A stretch of 64,000 nucleotides of DNA from NCBI RefSeq assembly GCF_020618775.1, contig NZ_JAESVB010000005.1, positions 124,001 to 188,000 of the forward strand, written 5' to 3'. Under the pieces are notes generated by a model. It had not been told where the DNA came from. It did not search any database and worked only from the letters and a program-made list of their open reading frames with translations. The position numbers and the translations under genes were made by a program. Source of the stretch: Acidisoma silvae (GTDB taxonomy: Bacteria; Pseudomonadota; Alphaproteobacteria; Acetobacterales; Acetobacteraceae). This document shows, in pieces, positions 34,504-43,062 of this stretch (within the stretch, counting starts at the first letter, position 1; each line of letters opens with the position of its first letter).

Positions 34504-35346
34504 TTAACCTGTGATGAAGAGATAGCCGGCGGATAGCGCACCCGCGACGATGCAATAGATGGCGAAGGGGGCCATGCCCCAGCTGTCATGCCCACGGAAC
34601 CAACGCATGAGGAAGGCGGTGCTGGCAAGCGCTGTCACGCCGGCCACGACCGCCGCCGCCACGGCCAGGCCCATCGCGCCATGCGCCGCATGGTCATGCA
34701 TCAGTTTCGGCACTTCCAGCACCGCCGCCGCGACGATGACCGGCAAAGCGATGAGGAAGGAGAAATGCGCCGAGTCTTCATGGTCCAGGCCGCGCAGCAC
34801 GCCGCCGAGAATGGAGGCGCCGGACCGGGACATGCCGGGGATCAGCGCCAGGCACTGCCAGCAGCCGATGATGAAGGCGTCGCGGGCGCCGAGCTTGGAC
34901 AGCGCCAGCGTGCTGGTCCTGCTGCCCTTCAGCTTCTCGCCCACCAGAAGAACCAGGCCGTTGACGATCAGGAAGACGGCGGCGATCAACGGCGTCGCGA
35001 AAACCCGGCGCAGCAGATGCTCCAACCCGCCGCCCAGGATGACGACCGGAATCGTGGCGATGACGATCAACAGAAAGACGCGCCGCGCCTCGCGCACCTC
35101 ATGGGCCGAGCCCATACCGATGAGGCCGCGCAGGATGGCCATCCAATCTTTCCAGAAGAAACCGAGCAGAGCCAAAGCGGTGCCGACATGCAGCATGACC
35201 AAAAAGGGCAGGAAGGTGTCGCCGTGCTGGTCCATATGCCAATGCAGAAGCGCGGGCAGTACAACGGCATGGCCCAGGCTGCTGACCGGGAAAAGCTCGG
35301 TCGCGCCCTGCACCACGGCAATGACGATCGCTTGTATCGGATCCAT
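34504..35346 (-). CDS. uppP: undecaprenyl-diphosphatase (BacA type)
   Basis: 280 aa, about eight membrane segments. Motif 1: Q-G-A-T-E (the E/Q-xxx-E form) with PVSSLGH; motif 2: PGMSRSGASI. It recycles undecaprenyl pyrophosphate to the carrier used for peptidoglycan and polysaccharide synthesis and gives bacitracin resistance. Diverges from rsmB; probably cotranscribed with the SGNH hydrolase. Confidence 0.95.
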   Translation of the reverse strand: MDPIQAIVIAVVQGATELFPVSSLGHAVVLPALLHWHMDQHGDTFLPFLVMLHVGTALALLGFFWKDWMAILRGLIGMGSAHEVREARRVFLLIVIATIPVVILGGGLEHLLRRVFATPLIAAVFLIVNGLVLLVGEKLKGSRTSTLALSKLGARDAFIIGCWQCLALIPGMSRSGASILGGVLRGLDHEDSAHFSFLIALPVIVAAAVLEVPKLMHDHAAHGAMGLAVAAAVVAGVTALASTAFLMRWFRGHDSWGMAPFAIYCIVAGALSAGYLFITG

Positions 35347-35426
35347 GCTCAGCCTTCTCCTTACGGCCGGTCTTCATAGCGCGCTTCGCGCAGGTCGCAA
35401 TCATCAGAACGCGGTATAGGCAGAGT

Positions 35427-36695
35427 GTGAAGCACGACGATAATACCTCCCCCCTCTCCTCCGATCCCACGCGTTCGGCTGCCCTCTCTCTCCTTTCGGC
35501 TGTGCTGGACAGGCACCGGTCGATGGAGGAGGCGTTGGATTCCTTGCCCTCCATAGATTCGCGGGACAAGGCGGCCGCCCACCGGCTGGCCGCGACCGCG
35601 CTGCGCCGGCGCGGCACCATCGACACGGTGCTGGATCCTTATCTGAAGCGGGTGCCGCCGCCGTTGGTGATGCATGTGCTGCGCCTGGGCGCGGCCGGGC
35701 TGCTGTTTCTGGACACGCCGGCCCATGCGGCGGTCGCCACCGCCGTCGGCCTCGCCCGCGCCAAGAATTTGGAAAAATTCGCCGGCCTGGTGAATGCCGT
35801 GCTGCGCCGCGTCTCCGAAAGCGGTCAGGCCGCGCTTGAGGAGCTGGACAGCCCCCGCCTGGATACCCCGCCCTGGCTGTGGAAGGGCTGGGACAAGGAT
35901 GCGCGGGCCATCGCCATCGCCCATCAGACGGAAGCGCCGCTCGATATCAGCCTGCTGCCCGGCGAGCCGGTGCCCGAAGACGGCCAGTTGCTGCCGACCG
36001 GCTCCGTCCGCTTTCCGGCCGGCACCCGCGTCGCCGATATTCCGGCCTTCGTCGCCGGCCGCGCCTGGGTGCAGGATGCCGCCGCCGCCCTGCCCGCGCG
36101 CATCCTGAACGCCCAGCCGGGCGAGCATATCGCCGATCTTTGCGCCGCCCCCGGCGGCAAGACCGCGCAGATGGCGGCCGCCGGCGCCCATGTGACGGCG
36201 ATCGAACTGCTCTCCGCCCGCGTGCCGCGCCTGACCGCCAATCTGGAACGGCTGGGCCTGTCGGCCCGGATCATCACGGGCGACGCGGCCACCTGGAAGC
36301 CCGAAGGCAAGCTGGACGCCATTCTGCTCGACGCGCCCTGTAGTGCCACCGGCACGATTCGCCGCCACCCGGACGTGCCTTATCTGAAGCAGCAGGGCGA
36401 TGTGCAGAACCTGGCCGCGATGCAGGACCGTCTGCTGACGGCGGCCGTGGGCCTGCTACAGCCCGGCGGCCGGCTGGTCTATGCCGTCTGTTCCATGCAG
36501 CCGCAGGAAGGGCCGGACCGCATCGCCGCAGCGCTGAGCTGGCTGCCTGTGAAAATCGATCCCATCCGGCGCTCGGAAGTGCCGGGGCTCGAATCAGCGG
36601 TGACGCGTGAGGGCTATGTGCGGACGCATCCCGCCCTTTGGCCGGAGGAAGGCGGGTTGGACGGCTTCTTCATCGCCCGTCTGCGGCGTCTCTGA
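35427..36695 (+). CDS. rsmB: RsmB-type 16S rRNA cytosine-C5 methyltransferase
   Basis: 422 aa. N-terminal NusB-like domain (about 20-140), then the SAM-binding domain with LCAAPGGKTAQMAA, DAPCSATGTIRRHPD (catalytic/release Cys in PC) and YAVCSMQPQEG (second Cys). The family methylates C967 in E. coli 16S rRNA. No sign of other start codons; ATG vs GTG: GTG 35427 is used (sequence GTGAAGCACGAC). Confidence 0.9.
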   Translation: MKHDDNTSPLSSDPTRSAALSLLSAVLDRHRSMEEALDSLPSIDSRDKAAAHRLAATALRRRGTIDTVLDPYLKRVPPPLVMHVLRLGAAGLLFLDTPAHAAVATAVGLARAKNLEKFAGLVNAVLRRVSESGQAALEELDSPRLDTPPWLWKGWDKDARAIAIAHQTEAPLDISLLPGEPVPEDGQLLPTGSVRFPAGTRVADIPAFVAGRAWVQDAAAALPARILNAQPGEHIADLCAAPGGKTAQMAAAGAHVTAIELLSARVPRLTANLERLGLSARIITGDAATWKPEGKLDAILLDAPCSATGTIRRHPDVPYLKQQGDVQNLAAMQDRLLTAAVGLLQPGGRLVYAVCSMQPQEGPDRIAAALSWLPVKIDPIRRSEVPGLESAVTREGYVRTHPALWPEEGGLDGFFIARLRRL

Positions 36696-36796
36696 CAGCG
36701 TGACAGAGCCGCGTGCTGCGTGCCCTGTCACTTGGCGCCGCGATTGTGACGCAAGCATGGCGGGAATCGGCCCTTTACCGCTCACGGGACCGTGAA

Positions 36797-36826
36797 AGCC
36801 CCTGAAATTGAAGGATTTCAGGGGCT
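36797..36826. terminator. hairpin after rsmB
   Basis: Perfect 12-bp stem AGCCCCTGAAAT (36797-36808) / ATTTCAGGGGCT (36815-36826) with loop TGAAGG. No T-run. Lies about 100 bp beyond the rsmB stop and before the small RHH gene. Confidence 0.6.
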
Positions 36827-36937
36827 ACGCCGTTGCCAAAACAACAACAAAGCAGCCATGGGCTTTTTGTACACCGCCCCGCCGGCCGGAGAGGTTATCT
36901 TTCTCTGAGCAAAAGTTTTGGCAGGAGACCATTTCCC

Positions 36938-37135
36938 ATGGCTTATCGTTCGGACGATCATCGTGACGCCGCCCAGGGCGAGGCGGTATCGCTGACCGTG
37001 ACCGCAGACGAGGCGCGCGCCATCGACAGCTGGTCTGCCGCGCATCATATCGATGACCGGTCCGAGGCCATTCATCGTCTGGTCAGCCTGGCGCTCGACG
37101 CGCAGTCCGACCGGGACGACGTCAGCTTCCGCTAA
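36938..37135 (+). CDS. small ribbon-helix-helix (CopG/ParD-like) protein
   Basis: 65 aa from ATG 36938 with CAGGAG upstream. The middle reads VSLTVTADEARAIDSWSAA then a SEAIHRLVSLAL helix, the strand-helix-helix pattern of CopG/ParD DNA-binding proteins (hydrophobic strand, then D..SEAI.RLV). No toxin gene is adjacent, so it looks like an orphan regulator rather than an antitoxin. The acidic/basic tails are unremarkable. Confidence 0.7.
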   Translation: MAYRSDDHRDAAQGEAVSLTVTADEARAIDSWSAAHHIDDRSEAIHRLVSLALDAQSDRDDVSFR

Positions 37136-37439
37136 GTCCGCAGCGCCGCCGCAGCCAGATCAGGCCTCGGCCTGACGGGCCTGCGCGCCGGTTGCACCGC
37201 CTTGGCCGCATGGCGCCCGTCTGCCTGACGCGGGCGGCGCCGTTTCTTTACTCTCGCATCCGCGCAAAAGTTCAGTTATCTGTGCGCCGCAACAAAAGCG
37301 CCCTGCCCCTGGCGGCCATCCGCCACCGGCGGGGCGTTTAACGTACGTCGCATGTCTATGCGCCCTTGCATAAGGCCTGCGCCGAATCGGACCGCAAGAC
37401 TCTACGGGCTCATTACCGGGTCCAGAACCGGAAGACGTC
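37136..37439. other. intergenic region upstream of typA
   Basis: 304 bp with no gene. I see short inverted repeats (for example AGGCCTCGGCCT near 37163) but no convincing promoter, riboswitch or leader peptide. GGAAG at about 37427 is the typA ribosome site. Confidence 0.4.
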
Positions 37440-39269
37440 ATGGACATTCGCAATATCGCCATCATCGCCCACGTCGATCATGGCAAGACCACGCTCGTCG
37501 ACGCGCTGCTGAAGCAATCCGGCGCCTTCCGTGAGCACCAGCAGGTCGCCGAACGCGCGCTGGACCGTAACGACCTCGAGCGCGAGCGCGGCATTACCAT
37601 TCTTGCCAAGTGCACGAGCGTCGTCTGGAAAGACATCCGCCTCAACATCATCGATACCCCTGGCCATGCCGATTTCGGCGGCGAGGTGGAGCGTATTCTG
37701 AGCATGGTGGATGGCGCGATCCTTCTGGTCGACGCCGCCGAAGGCGTGCTGCCGCAGACCAAGTTCGTGCTCGGCAAGGCGCTGGCGCGCGGCATTCGCC
37801 CCATCGTCGTCGTCAACAAGATCGACCGTGGCGACGCTCGCCCCGACGAAGTCCATAACGAGGTTTTCGACCTCTTCGCGGCGCTTGACGCGAATGACGC
37901 GCAGCTCGACTTCCCGACGCTGTTTGCGTCCGGCCGTCAGGGCTGGGCGGATCTTGAGGTTGAAGGCGCCCGCAAGGATCTGACGCCGATGTTCGACCTC
38001 ATCGTCAGCCATGTGCCGGCGCCGAAGGTCGATCTGGAAGCGCCCTTCGCGATGCTCGCCTCCATTCTCGACTATGACAACTTCCTCGGCCGCGTGCTGA
38101 CGGGCCGCGTCGAGCAGGGCCGCGCCAAGCTCAACATGCCGCTGAAGGTGCTGCGCGCCGACGGTACCGTGGTTGAAACCGGCCGCCTGACCAAGCTGAT
38201 GTCCTTCAACGGCCTTGACCGCGTGCCGGTCGAAGAAGCCCAGGCTGGCGACATCATCGCCATTGCCGGCCTGACGGACGCCACCATCCCCGACACGCTG
38301 GGCGCACCGGAACTGACGACGCCGATCCAGGCCATTCCGGTCGATCCGCCGACCCTCTCCATGACCTTCCGCGTCAATGACGGCCCGCTCGGCGGCCGCG
38401 AAGGCAAGAAGGTCACGTCGCGCCAGATCCGTGACCGTCTGATGTTCGAAATTCAGGGCAACGTCGCCCTGAAGGTGACGATCAGCAACGAGACGGACGC
38501 CTTCGAAGTCGCGGGCCGTGGCGAACTCCAGCTGGGCGTTCTCATCGAGACGATGCGCCGCGAAGGGTTCGAGCTGACCATCGGCCGTCCCCGCGTGCTG
38601 ACGCGCATCAATGAAGAGACCGGCGAACGCGAAGAGCCGATGGAAGACGTGCTGGCCGATGTCGACGAGCCCTATACCGGCGTCGTCGTCGAGAAGCTGA
38701 GCCGCCGCAAGGCGCAGTTGCAGGACATGCGCCCCTCCGGCGGTGGCAAGGTTCGCCTCACCTTCCGCATGCCGAGCCGTGGCCTGATCGGCTATCACTC
38801 GGAATTCCTCACCGATACGCGCGGCTCGGGCATCATGAACCGCCTCTTCGCCGGCTACGGTCCCTGGACCGGCGCCATCGAAGGACGCCGCAACGGCAGC
38901 CTGATCTCGAACCTGGACGGCGAAGCCGTGCAGTATTCGCTGTGGTATCTGCAGGAGCGCGGCACGCTCTTCGTCGATCCGGGCGACAAGGTCTACACCG
39001 GCATGATCGTCGGCGAGCATAGCCGCGAGAACGACCTCGACGTGAACGTCATCAAGGAAAAGAAGCTCACCAATATCCGCGCCGCCGGCAAGGATGAGGC
39101 GATGCTGCTGATCCCGCCGCGCCGCATGTCCCTGGAACAGGCGATTGCCTACATCGAAGACGACGAGCTGGTGGAAGTGACGCCGTCCGCCGTGCGTATC
39201 CGCAAGCGCCACCTGGACCCCAACGCGCGCAAGCGCGCCGACCGCTCCTCGGATTCCAGCGCCGCGTAA
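37440..39269 (+). CDS. typA: translational GTPase TypA/BipA
   Basis: 609 aa, full length. G1 HVDHGKTTL near residue 14, switch [17 protein letters not shown]4 NKIDR, then the domain with [15 protein letters not shown] and the C-terminal lysine-rich [13 protein letters not shown] that is unique to TypA. It binds ribosomes and is involved in 50S assembly, stress and cold growth. Followed by a strong terminator. Confidence 0.97.
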   Translation: MDIRNIAIIAHVDHGKTTLVDALLKQSGAFREHQQVAERALDRNDLERERGITILAKCTSVVWKDIRLNIIDTPGHADFGGEVERILSMVDGAILLVDAAEGVLPQTKFVLGKALARGIRPIVVVNKIDRGDARPDEVHNEVFDLFAALDANDAQLDFPTLFASGRQGWADLEVEGARKDLTPMFDLIVSHVPAPKVDLEAPFAMLASILDYDNFLGRVLTGRVEQGRAKLNMPLKVLRADGTVVETGRLTKLMSFNGLDRVPVEEAQAGDIIAIAGLTDATIPDTLGAPELTTPIQAIPVDPPTLSMTFRVNDGPLGGREGKKVTSRQIRDRLMFEIQGNVALKVTISNETDAFEVAGRGELQLGVLIETMRREGFELTIGRPRVLTRINEETGEREEPMEDVLADVDEPYTGVVVEKLSRRKAQLQDMRPSGGGKVRLTFRMPSRGLIGYHSEFLTDTRGSGIMNRLFAGYGPWTGAIEGRRNGSLISNLDGEAVQYSLWYLQERGTLFVDPGDKVYTGMIVGEHSRENDLDVNVIKEKKLTNIRAAGKDEAMLLIPPRRMSLEQAIAYIEDDELVEVTPSAVRIRKRHLDPNARKRADRSSDSSAA

Positions 39270-39286
39270 TCTGGCGACGTCAGATT

Positions 39287-39325
39287 AAAAAAAGGCCGCA
39301 GCGGGCAACCGCTGCGGCCTTTTTC
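39287..39325 (+). terminator. intrinsic terminator after typA
   Basis: Stem GGCCGCAGCGG / CCGCTGCGGCC (39294-39319, perfect 11 bp) flanked by an A7 tract and T5. Starts 18 bases after the typA stop. Confidence 0.92.
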
Positions 39326-39361
39326 ATTGGAGTGCGTTTTGGATTGTGAGCGCCCCCTATT

Positions 39362-39465
39362 GTCGCCCGCGTGCTCGTCACGCGGGCCTACCCGTTTGGG
39401 CGCCCAAACCGCGTCGTGGCGTCGAAGGGGGTGGGCCTGCGGAACAAGTCCGCGGGGGCGACGAC
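39362..39465. repeat. dispersed intergenic repeat, copy B (typA-GNAT)
   Basis: About 104 bp beginning GTCGCCCGCG and ending CCGCGGGGGCGAC. Three parts: left hairpin CCCGCGT..ACGCGGG, central CTACCCG..GGTGGG, right hairpin GCGGAACAAGTCCGC. This copy is more diverged at its ends than C, D and E but shows the same layout and the AACAAGT loop. Confidence 0.7.
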
Positions 39466-39496
39466 GAAAATCTGGTCAGAGCGATCCTGAGCCGTT

Positions 39497-40012
39497 CTAA
39501 ATCCGTTTCCAGTAGAGCCGGGTGCCGGTGAGGCCGCCCTGGGGTTTCAGCGCGAAATCCGGAATCTCTCCGGCGAAGATGAAGCCGTGCCGTTCGTAAA
39601 GGCCGGCCGCGCCGCCGTCGCTGGCCGTGTCCAGCATCAGATGCGTGCGGCCCAGGCGCGCCGCCTCCGCTTCCGCCGCGCGCAGCAGCGCCGAGGCGAT
39701 GCCCTGCCCACGATGCCGGACGGCGACCATCATCTTCGCGATTTCCGCGCGATGGGGCTGATTCTCCGGCAAGGCCGTGACCAGCGACAGCGTGCCGATA
39801 AGACTGTTCCCGTGCCAGGCGCCGAAGACCACACGCTGCCCCCGCCCGGCGGAAGCAAGCGCTGAGTCCCAGAAGGCCCGCGCCGCTTCTGGCGCCAGCG
39901 GATGCATGAAGCTGACGGAGCCGCCATGGGCCACGGTCTCCACAAGAAGGGCTGCCAGCTGCATGATGGTCTCGGGTGACTGATCAAGCTGCGTGATCGC
40001 GATGTCGGACAA
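39497..40012 (-). CDS. GNAT-family N-acetyltransferase
   Basis: 171 aa. Acetyl-CoA loop: VRHRGQGIASALLRAAEAEA (R/Q-x-x-G-x-G/A). Central strands include VVFGAWHGNSLIGTLSLV and MLDTASDGGAAGLYERHGFI. Substrate unknown. Third gene of the three-gene minus-strand set with the cupin regulator and the PAT-like enzyme, 3 bp after the regulator. Confidence 0.88.
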   Translation of the reverse strand: MSDIAITQLDQSPETIMQLAALLVETVAHGGSVSFMHPLAPEAARAFWDSALASAGRGQRVVFGAWHGNSLIGTLSLVTALPENQPHRAEIAKMMVAVRHRGQGIASALLRAAEAEAARLGRTHLMLDTASDGGAAGLYERHGFIFAGEIPDFALKPQGGLTGTRLYWKRI

Positions 40013-40015
40013 GGC

Positions 40016-40585
40016 TCAGCTCCGCTGGAGAAAAACGAAATAGGTGCAGGGTTCCGCACTCTCATTGGCAAAGGTGACGTCGCCGGGCGGCCCGAAGGCG
40101 AGGCAGTCACCGGCCGCTAGCTCATGCCGCTCGGCCTCCGCTTCCGTCAGAACCAGACAGCCCGATTGCACCATCAGCAATTGCCGGATGCGCGCGAAGG
40201 AGGCCGCCGGCAGCATGACGCTTTGACCGGCCGGCATTTCCACGCGGACCAGTTCCAGCGGAAAATCTGACCGGCTGAAAATTTGCCGGCGCAGATACCC
40301 TGTCTCAGGATCGCGCCATAGCGGTTGGTCGGCGGCGCGCGAAACGCGATCCCCCGCCTCCTCCGCGCGCAACAGCAGCCCGGCGAGCGTGAGATCGAAG
40401 GCCGTGGCGAGCTTCAGCAGGGTCACGGCGGTAGGGCTCATCTCCATCCGCTCGATCTTGCTGATGGTGGCCTTGGCGAGACCGGACCGGTCGGCCAGAT
40501 CGGCCAGCGACCAGCCCCGCGCGTCACGTTCCAGCCGGATGCGGCGGGCGATCCGCGCCTCGGCCTCGGCCAATTGTCCGGTCAT
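40016..40585 (-). CDS. XRE-family regulator with cupin domain
   Basis: 189 aa. N-terminal helix-turn-helix at about residues 10-65 (RDARGWSLADLADRSGLAKATISKIERME), C-terminal cupin at about 105-185 (GQSVMLPAASFARIRQ, HELAAGDCLAFGPPGDVTFAN). Family members control amine, amino-acid or drug-detox genes. It sits between two acetyltransferases, overlapping the upstream one by 4 bases, so it probably regulates them and itself. Confidence 0.9.
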   Translation of the reverse strand: MTGQLAEAEARIARRIRLERDARGWSLADLADRSGLAKATISKIERMEMSPTAVTLLKLATAFDLTLAGLLLRAEEAGDRVSRAADQPLWRDPETGYLRRQIFSRSDFPLELVRVEMPAGQSVMLPAASFARIRQLLMVQSGCLVLTEAEAERHELAAGDCLAFGPPGDVTFANESAEPCTYFVFLQRS

Positions 40586-41073
40586 AGAATGCGCTGCATG
40601 AAGACGAGGTCTAGCCAGCGGCCGAATTTGGTGCCGACTTCGCGCAGGGTGCCGGCGCGCTCGAAACCCAGCTTTTCATGCAGGCGCAGCGAGGCCGGAT
40701 TGCCGGCGTCGATGCCACCGATCATGACATGCTTGCCCAGAGCCCGCGCTTCATCGAAGAGCGGGGTGATGAGCGCGCAGCCCAGGCCCTGGCCACGGCA
40801 ATCGGTGCGGATATAGACGGAATGCTCGACCGTCAGGCGAAAACCCGGCCAGGGGCGAAAATCGCCGAAGCTGGAAAAGCCCGCAATTTCGCCCGCATCA
40901 TCTTCCGCAACCAGAACGGGGTAGCCGAGCGCCCGTCGATCCGCGTACCATTTCAGACGATTGTCGAGACTGGCCTCCTCCTCCGTGTAGACGGCGGCGG
41001 AGGTGCGGACGACCTCATTATAAATAACGAGAATGCCGGCAATATCGGCTTCGGAGGCAGGGCGGATGACCAT
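40582..41073 (-). CDS. PAT/MnaT-like N-acetyltransferase
   Basis: 163 aa. The start MVIRPASEADIAGILVIYN and the VYTEEEASLDNRLKWYADRR region are typical of phosphinothricin acetyltransferase/YncA (MnaT) proteins, with acetyl-CoA loop YIRTDCRGQGLGCALI and GIDAGNPASLRLHEKLGF at the end. Such enzymes acetylate L-amino acid analogues like phosphinothricin or methionine sulfoximine. First gene of the set, divergent from the TetR gene. Confidence 0.92.
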   Translation of the reverse strand: MVIRPASEADIAGILVIYNEVVRTSAAVYTEEEASLDNRLKWYADRRALGYPVLVAEDDAGEIAGFSSFGDFRPWPGFRLTVEHSVYIRTDCRGQGLGCALITPLFDEARALGKHVMIGGIDAGNPASLRLHEKLGFERAGTLREVGTKFGRWLDLVFMQRIL

Positions 41074-41193
41074 GAAGGATGCTCCTCACGGAAACGGTGT
41101 CGACGTTTCCTATAAACTACATTCGTCCATTATACTGGATAATCGCAGTCACGCAAGGCAGCCTTTGCACCGCAATCAGATTGACGCTGTTGA

Positions 41194-41219
41194 GGTGATG
41201 AAATACGTCATTCATCACC
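41194..41219. promoter_or_regulatory. candidate operator for the TetR-type regulator
   Basis: Perfect inverted repeat GGTGATGA (41194-41201) / TCATCACC (41212-41219) with a 10-base spacer, ending 13 bases before the TetR start codon. A second copy of part of it (ATGGTGATC) lies at 41219-41227. Position and symmetry suit autorepression. The divergent PAT gene may share the region. Confidence 0.5.
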
Positions 41220-41232
41220 ATGGTGATCTCTG

Positions 41233-41847
41233 ATGGCCCCGAAGGCTGAAACCCATCGTCTCATTCTCGAAAAAGCCAAGGAGCTTTTTTCGCGATTTGG
41301 CCCCCGCCGCACGTCGGTGGCTGACATTGCACGCGAACTGCACATGTCTCCCGCAAATGTGTACAAGTTCTTCCAGACGAAGGATGCGCTGATCGAAGCT
41401 GTCGGCGAGCACTTCATGCGCGAGCTTCATCTTGAGCTTCTTCCTCTGATCCGTGCTGAAGAAAAGCCAGCATGGACAAGACTTGAAGACGTCATTCGCG
41501 CAGTCAACCGTCACTTCATCGATATGATTGAAGCGAATGTTACGAGACACGGCGCACAGTTTTTTCAAAACTTAATAGAATTCGAGATCATGAAGCGCGA
41601 ACAGCGCTGGATGTTCATCGGCGAGTTCCTGCAATGCACACTCAGACTTGAACTCGCGAACCTATTGCGCGAAGGTGTGGAGAAGGATGGTCTTCATGTC
41701 GATGACGCATCAATGACCGCAGCTACCCTGTTAGATTGCCTCGCCTCCTCCATCAAACCAGTCATGCTGATCGGGATCACCGCGGAAGCGGCTGAAGAAC
41801 GGCTGGAGCGTCAGCTCCGCCTGCTCGCCCGCACCGTGGCCTCATGA
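41233..41847 (+). CDS. TetR-family repressor of the RND efflux operon
   Basis: 204 aa. HTH in the first 55 residues: ILEKAKELFSRFGPRRTSVADIARELHMSPANVYKFFQTKDAL. The ligand domain is unremarkable. It ends 25 bp before the efflux operon on the same strand, so it likely represses the operon and itself. The gene uses noticeably more A/T-rich codons than its neighbours. Confidence 0.88.
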   Translation: MAPKAETHRLILEKAKELFSRFGPRRTSVADIARELHMSPANVYKFFQTKDALIEAVGEHFMRELHLELLPLIRAEEKPAWTRLEDVIRAVNRHFIDMIEANVTRHGAQFFQNLIEFEIMKREQRWMFIGEFLQCTLRLELANLLREGVEKDGLHVDDASMTAATLLDCLASSIKPVMLIGITAEAAEERLERQLRLLARTVAS

Positions 41848-41872
41848 AAATTTTTTGCCCAAAAGGTGACGA

Positions 41873-43042
41873 ATGTTGAATTTTGTTACTCCGTCTTCGT
41901 CACGCCGCTTTGGACTGCGGGCTGCCGTCAGCCTGTCGGCGATCGCCCTCTCCCTCTCGGCCTGCGACAAGAAAACCGCCGCACAGGGCGCCCCGCCGCC
42001 GCCCCAGGTCGGCTTCGTCACCATCAAAACGCAGCCGGTGACGCGCACCATCGAACTGCCCGGCCGCGCCGAAGCGGTGATGACCGCCGCCATCGAGCCG
42101 CAGGTGACCGGCGTTTTGTTGAAACGTTTGTTCACCGAAGGCAGCGAGGTCACCGAAGGGCAGCAGCTCTATCAGATCGACCCGGCCACCTATCAGGCGA
42201 CCTATGACAGCGATGTCGCGACGCTGGCCTATGACCAGGCGTCGCTTGTGGCCGCGCGCGCCAAATCCGCCCGCTACCGCCCGCTGGCTCAGGCCCAGGC
42301 CGTCAGCGGCCAGGATTATGACGATGCCGTCGCCGCCACCAAGGAAGCCGAGGCGCAGATCCTGATCGCCAAGGCGGCGCTGGAACAGGCCCGCATCAAC
42401 CTGACCTATACCAAGGTTCTGTCCCCCATCGCCGGCCATATCGGCGCCTCTGCCGTGACGCCCGGCGCGCTGGTCACCGCCAACCAGACGACGGCGCTGG
42501 CGACCGTCACCCAGCTCGACCCGATCTATATCGATGTCAACGAGCCCGCGACCGCGCTGCTGAGCCTGGAAGCGGCGGCAGCGAGCGGACAGATCCAGCT
42601 TGAGGCCGACGGCACCGCCCCCGTCTCCATCAAGCTTGACGACGGCAGCGCCTATCCCATCCAGGGCAAGCTGCAATTCGGCGAAGTGACGGTCAGCCCG
42701 ACCACGGGCACCGTCCTCCTGCGCGCACTCGTCGCCAATCCGAAGCGCGTTCTTCTGCCCGGCATGTTCGTGCGCGGCGAGCTGACGGAGGGCGTGGACG
42801 CCAAGGGCATCCTGGTGCCGCAGCAGGCCGTCTCCCACAACACCAAAGGCGAGCCGACGGTCTTTATCCTCGACAGCGGCAATAAGGCGCATCTGACCGT
42901 CATCCAGACCGGTGACGCCGTCGGTGCCAACTGGATCGTGACCGGCGGGCTAAAGCCCGGTGACCGCGTCGCGGTCGACGGGCTGCTCAGCGTCTCGGAT
43001 GGGGGCACCGTCGCGCCTGTCGACGAAACAGCCAAGTTCTGA
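41873..43042 (+). CDS. RND efflux periplasmic adaptor, lipoprotein (AcrA type)
   Basis: 389 aa. Lipobox L-S-A-C in ALSLSACDKK. Barrel-sandwich/alpha-hairpin/beta-barrel order: RTIELPGRAEAVMTAAIEPQVTG, SDVATLAYDQASLVAARAK (coiled hairpin), TYTKVLSPIAGHIGAS, then DPIYIDVNEPATALL and GMFVRGELTEG. It links the inner-membrane pump and the outer-membrane channel coded next. Typical length. Confidence 0.93.
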   Translation: MLNFVTPSSSRRFGLRAAVSLSAIALSLSACDKKTAAQGAPPPPQVGFVTIKTQPVTRTIELPGRAEAVMTAAIEPQVTGVLLKRLFTEGSEVTEGQQLYQIDPATYQATYDSDVATLAYDQASLVAARAKSARYRPLAQAQAVSGQDYDDAVAATKEAEAQILIAKAALEQARINLTYTKVLSPIAGHIGASAVTPGALVTANQTTALATVTQLDPIYIDVNEPATALLSLEAAAASGQIQLEADGTAPVSIKLDDGSAYPIQGKLQFGEVTVSPTTGTVLLRALVANPKRVLLPGMFVRGELTEGVDAKGILVPQQAVSHNTKGEPTVFILDSGNKAHLTVIQTGDAVGANWIVTGGLKPGDRVAVDGLLSVSDGGTVAPVDETAKF

Positions 43043-43062
43043 TCGGGGCGAGATAGAACACC

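Noticed and set aside
36818-37075. 85-codon minus-strand frame opposite the small RHH gene
   Set aside because: The plus-strand frame has a ribosome-binding site and a recognisable ribbon-helix-helix pattern; the minus frame has neither.
37413-39212. 599-codon open frame on the minus strand opposite typA
   Set aside because: Shadow of typA; low-complexity composition, no domain.
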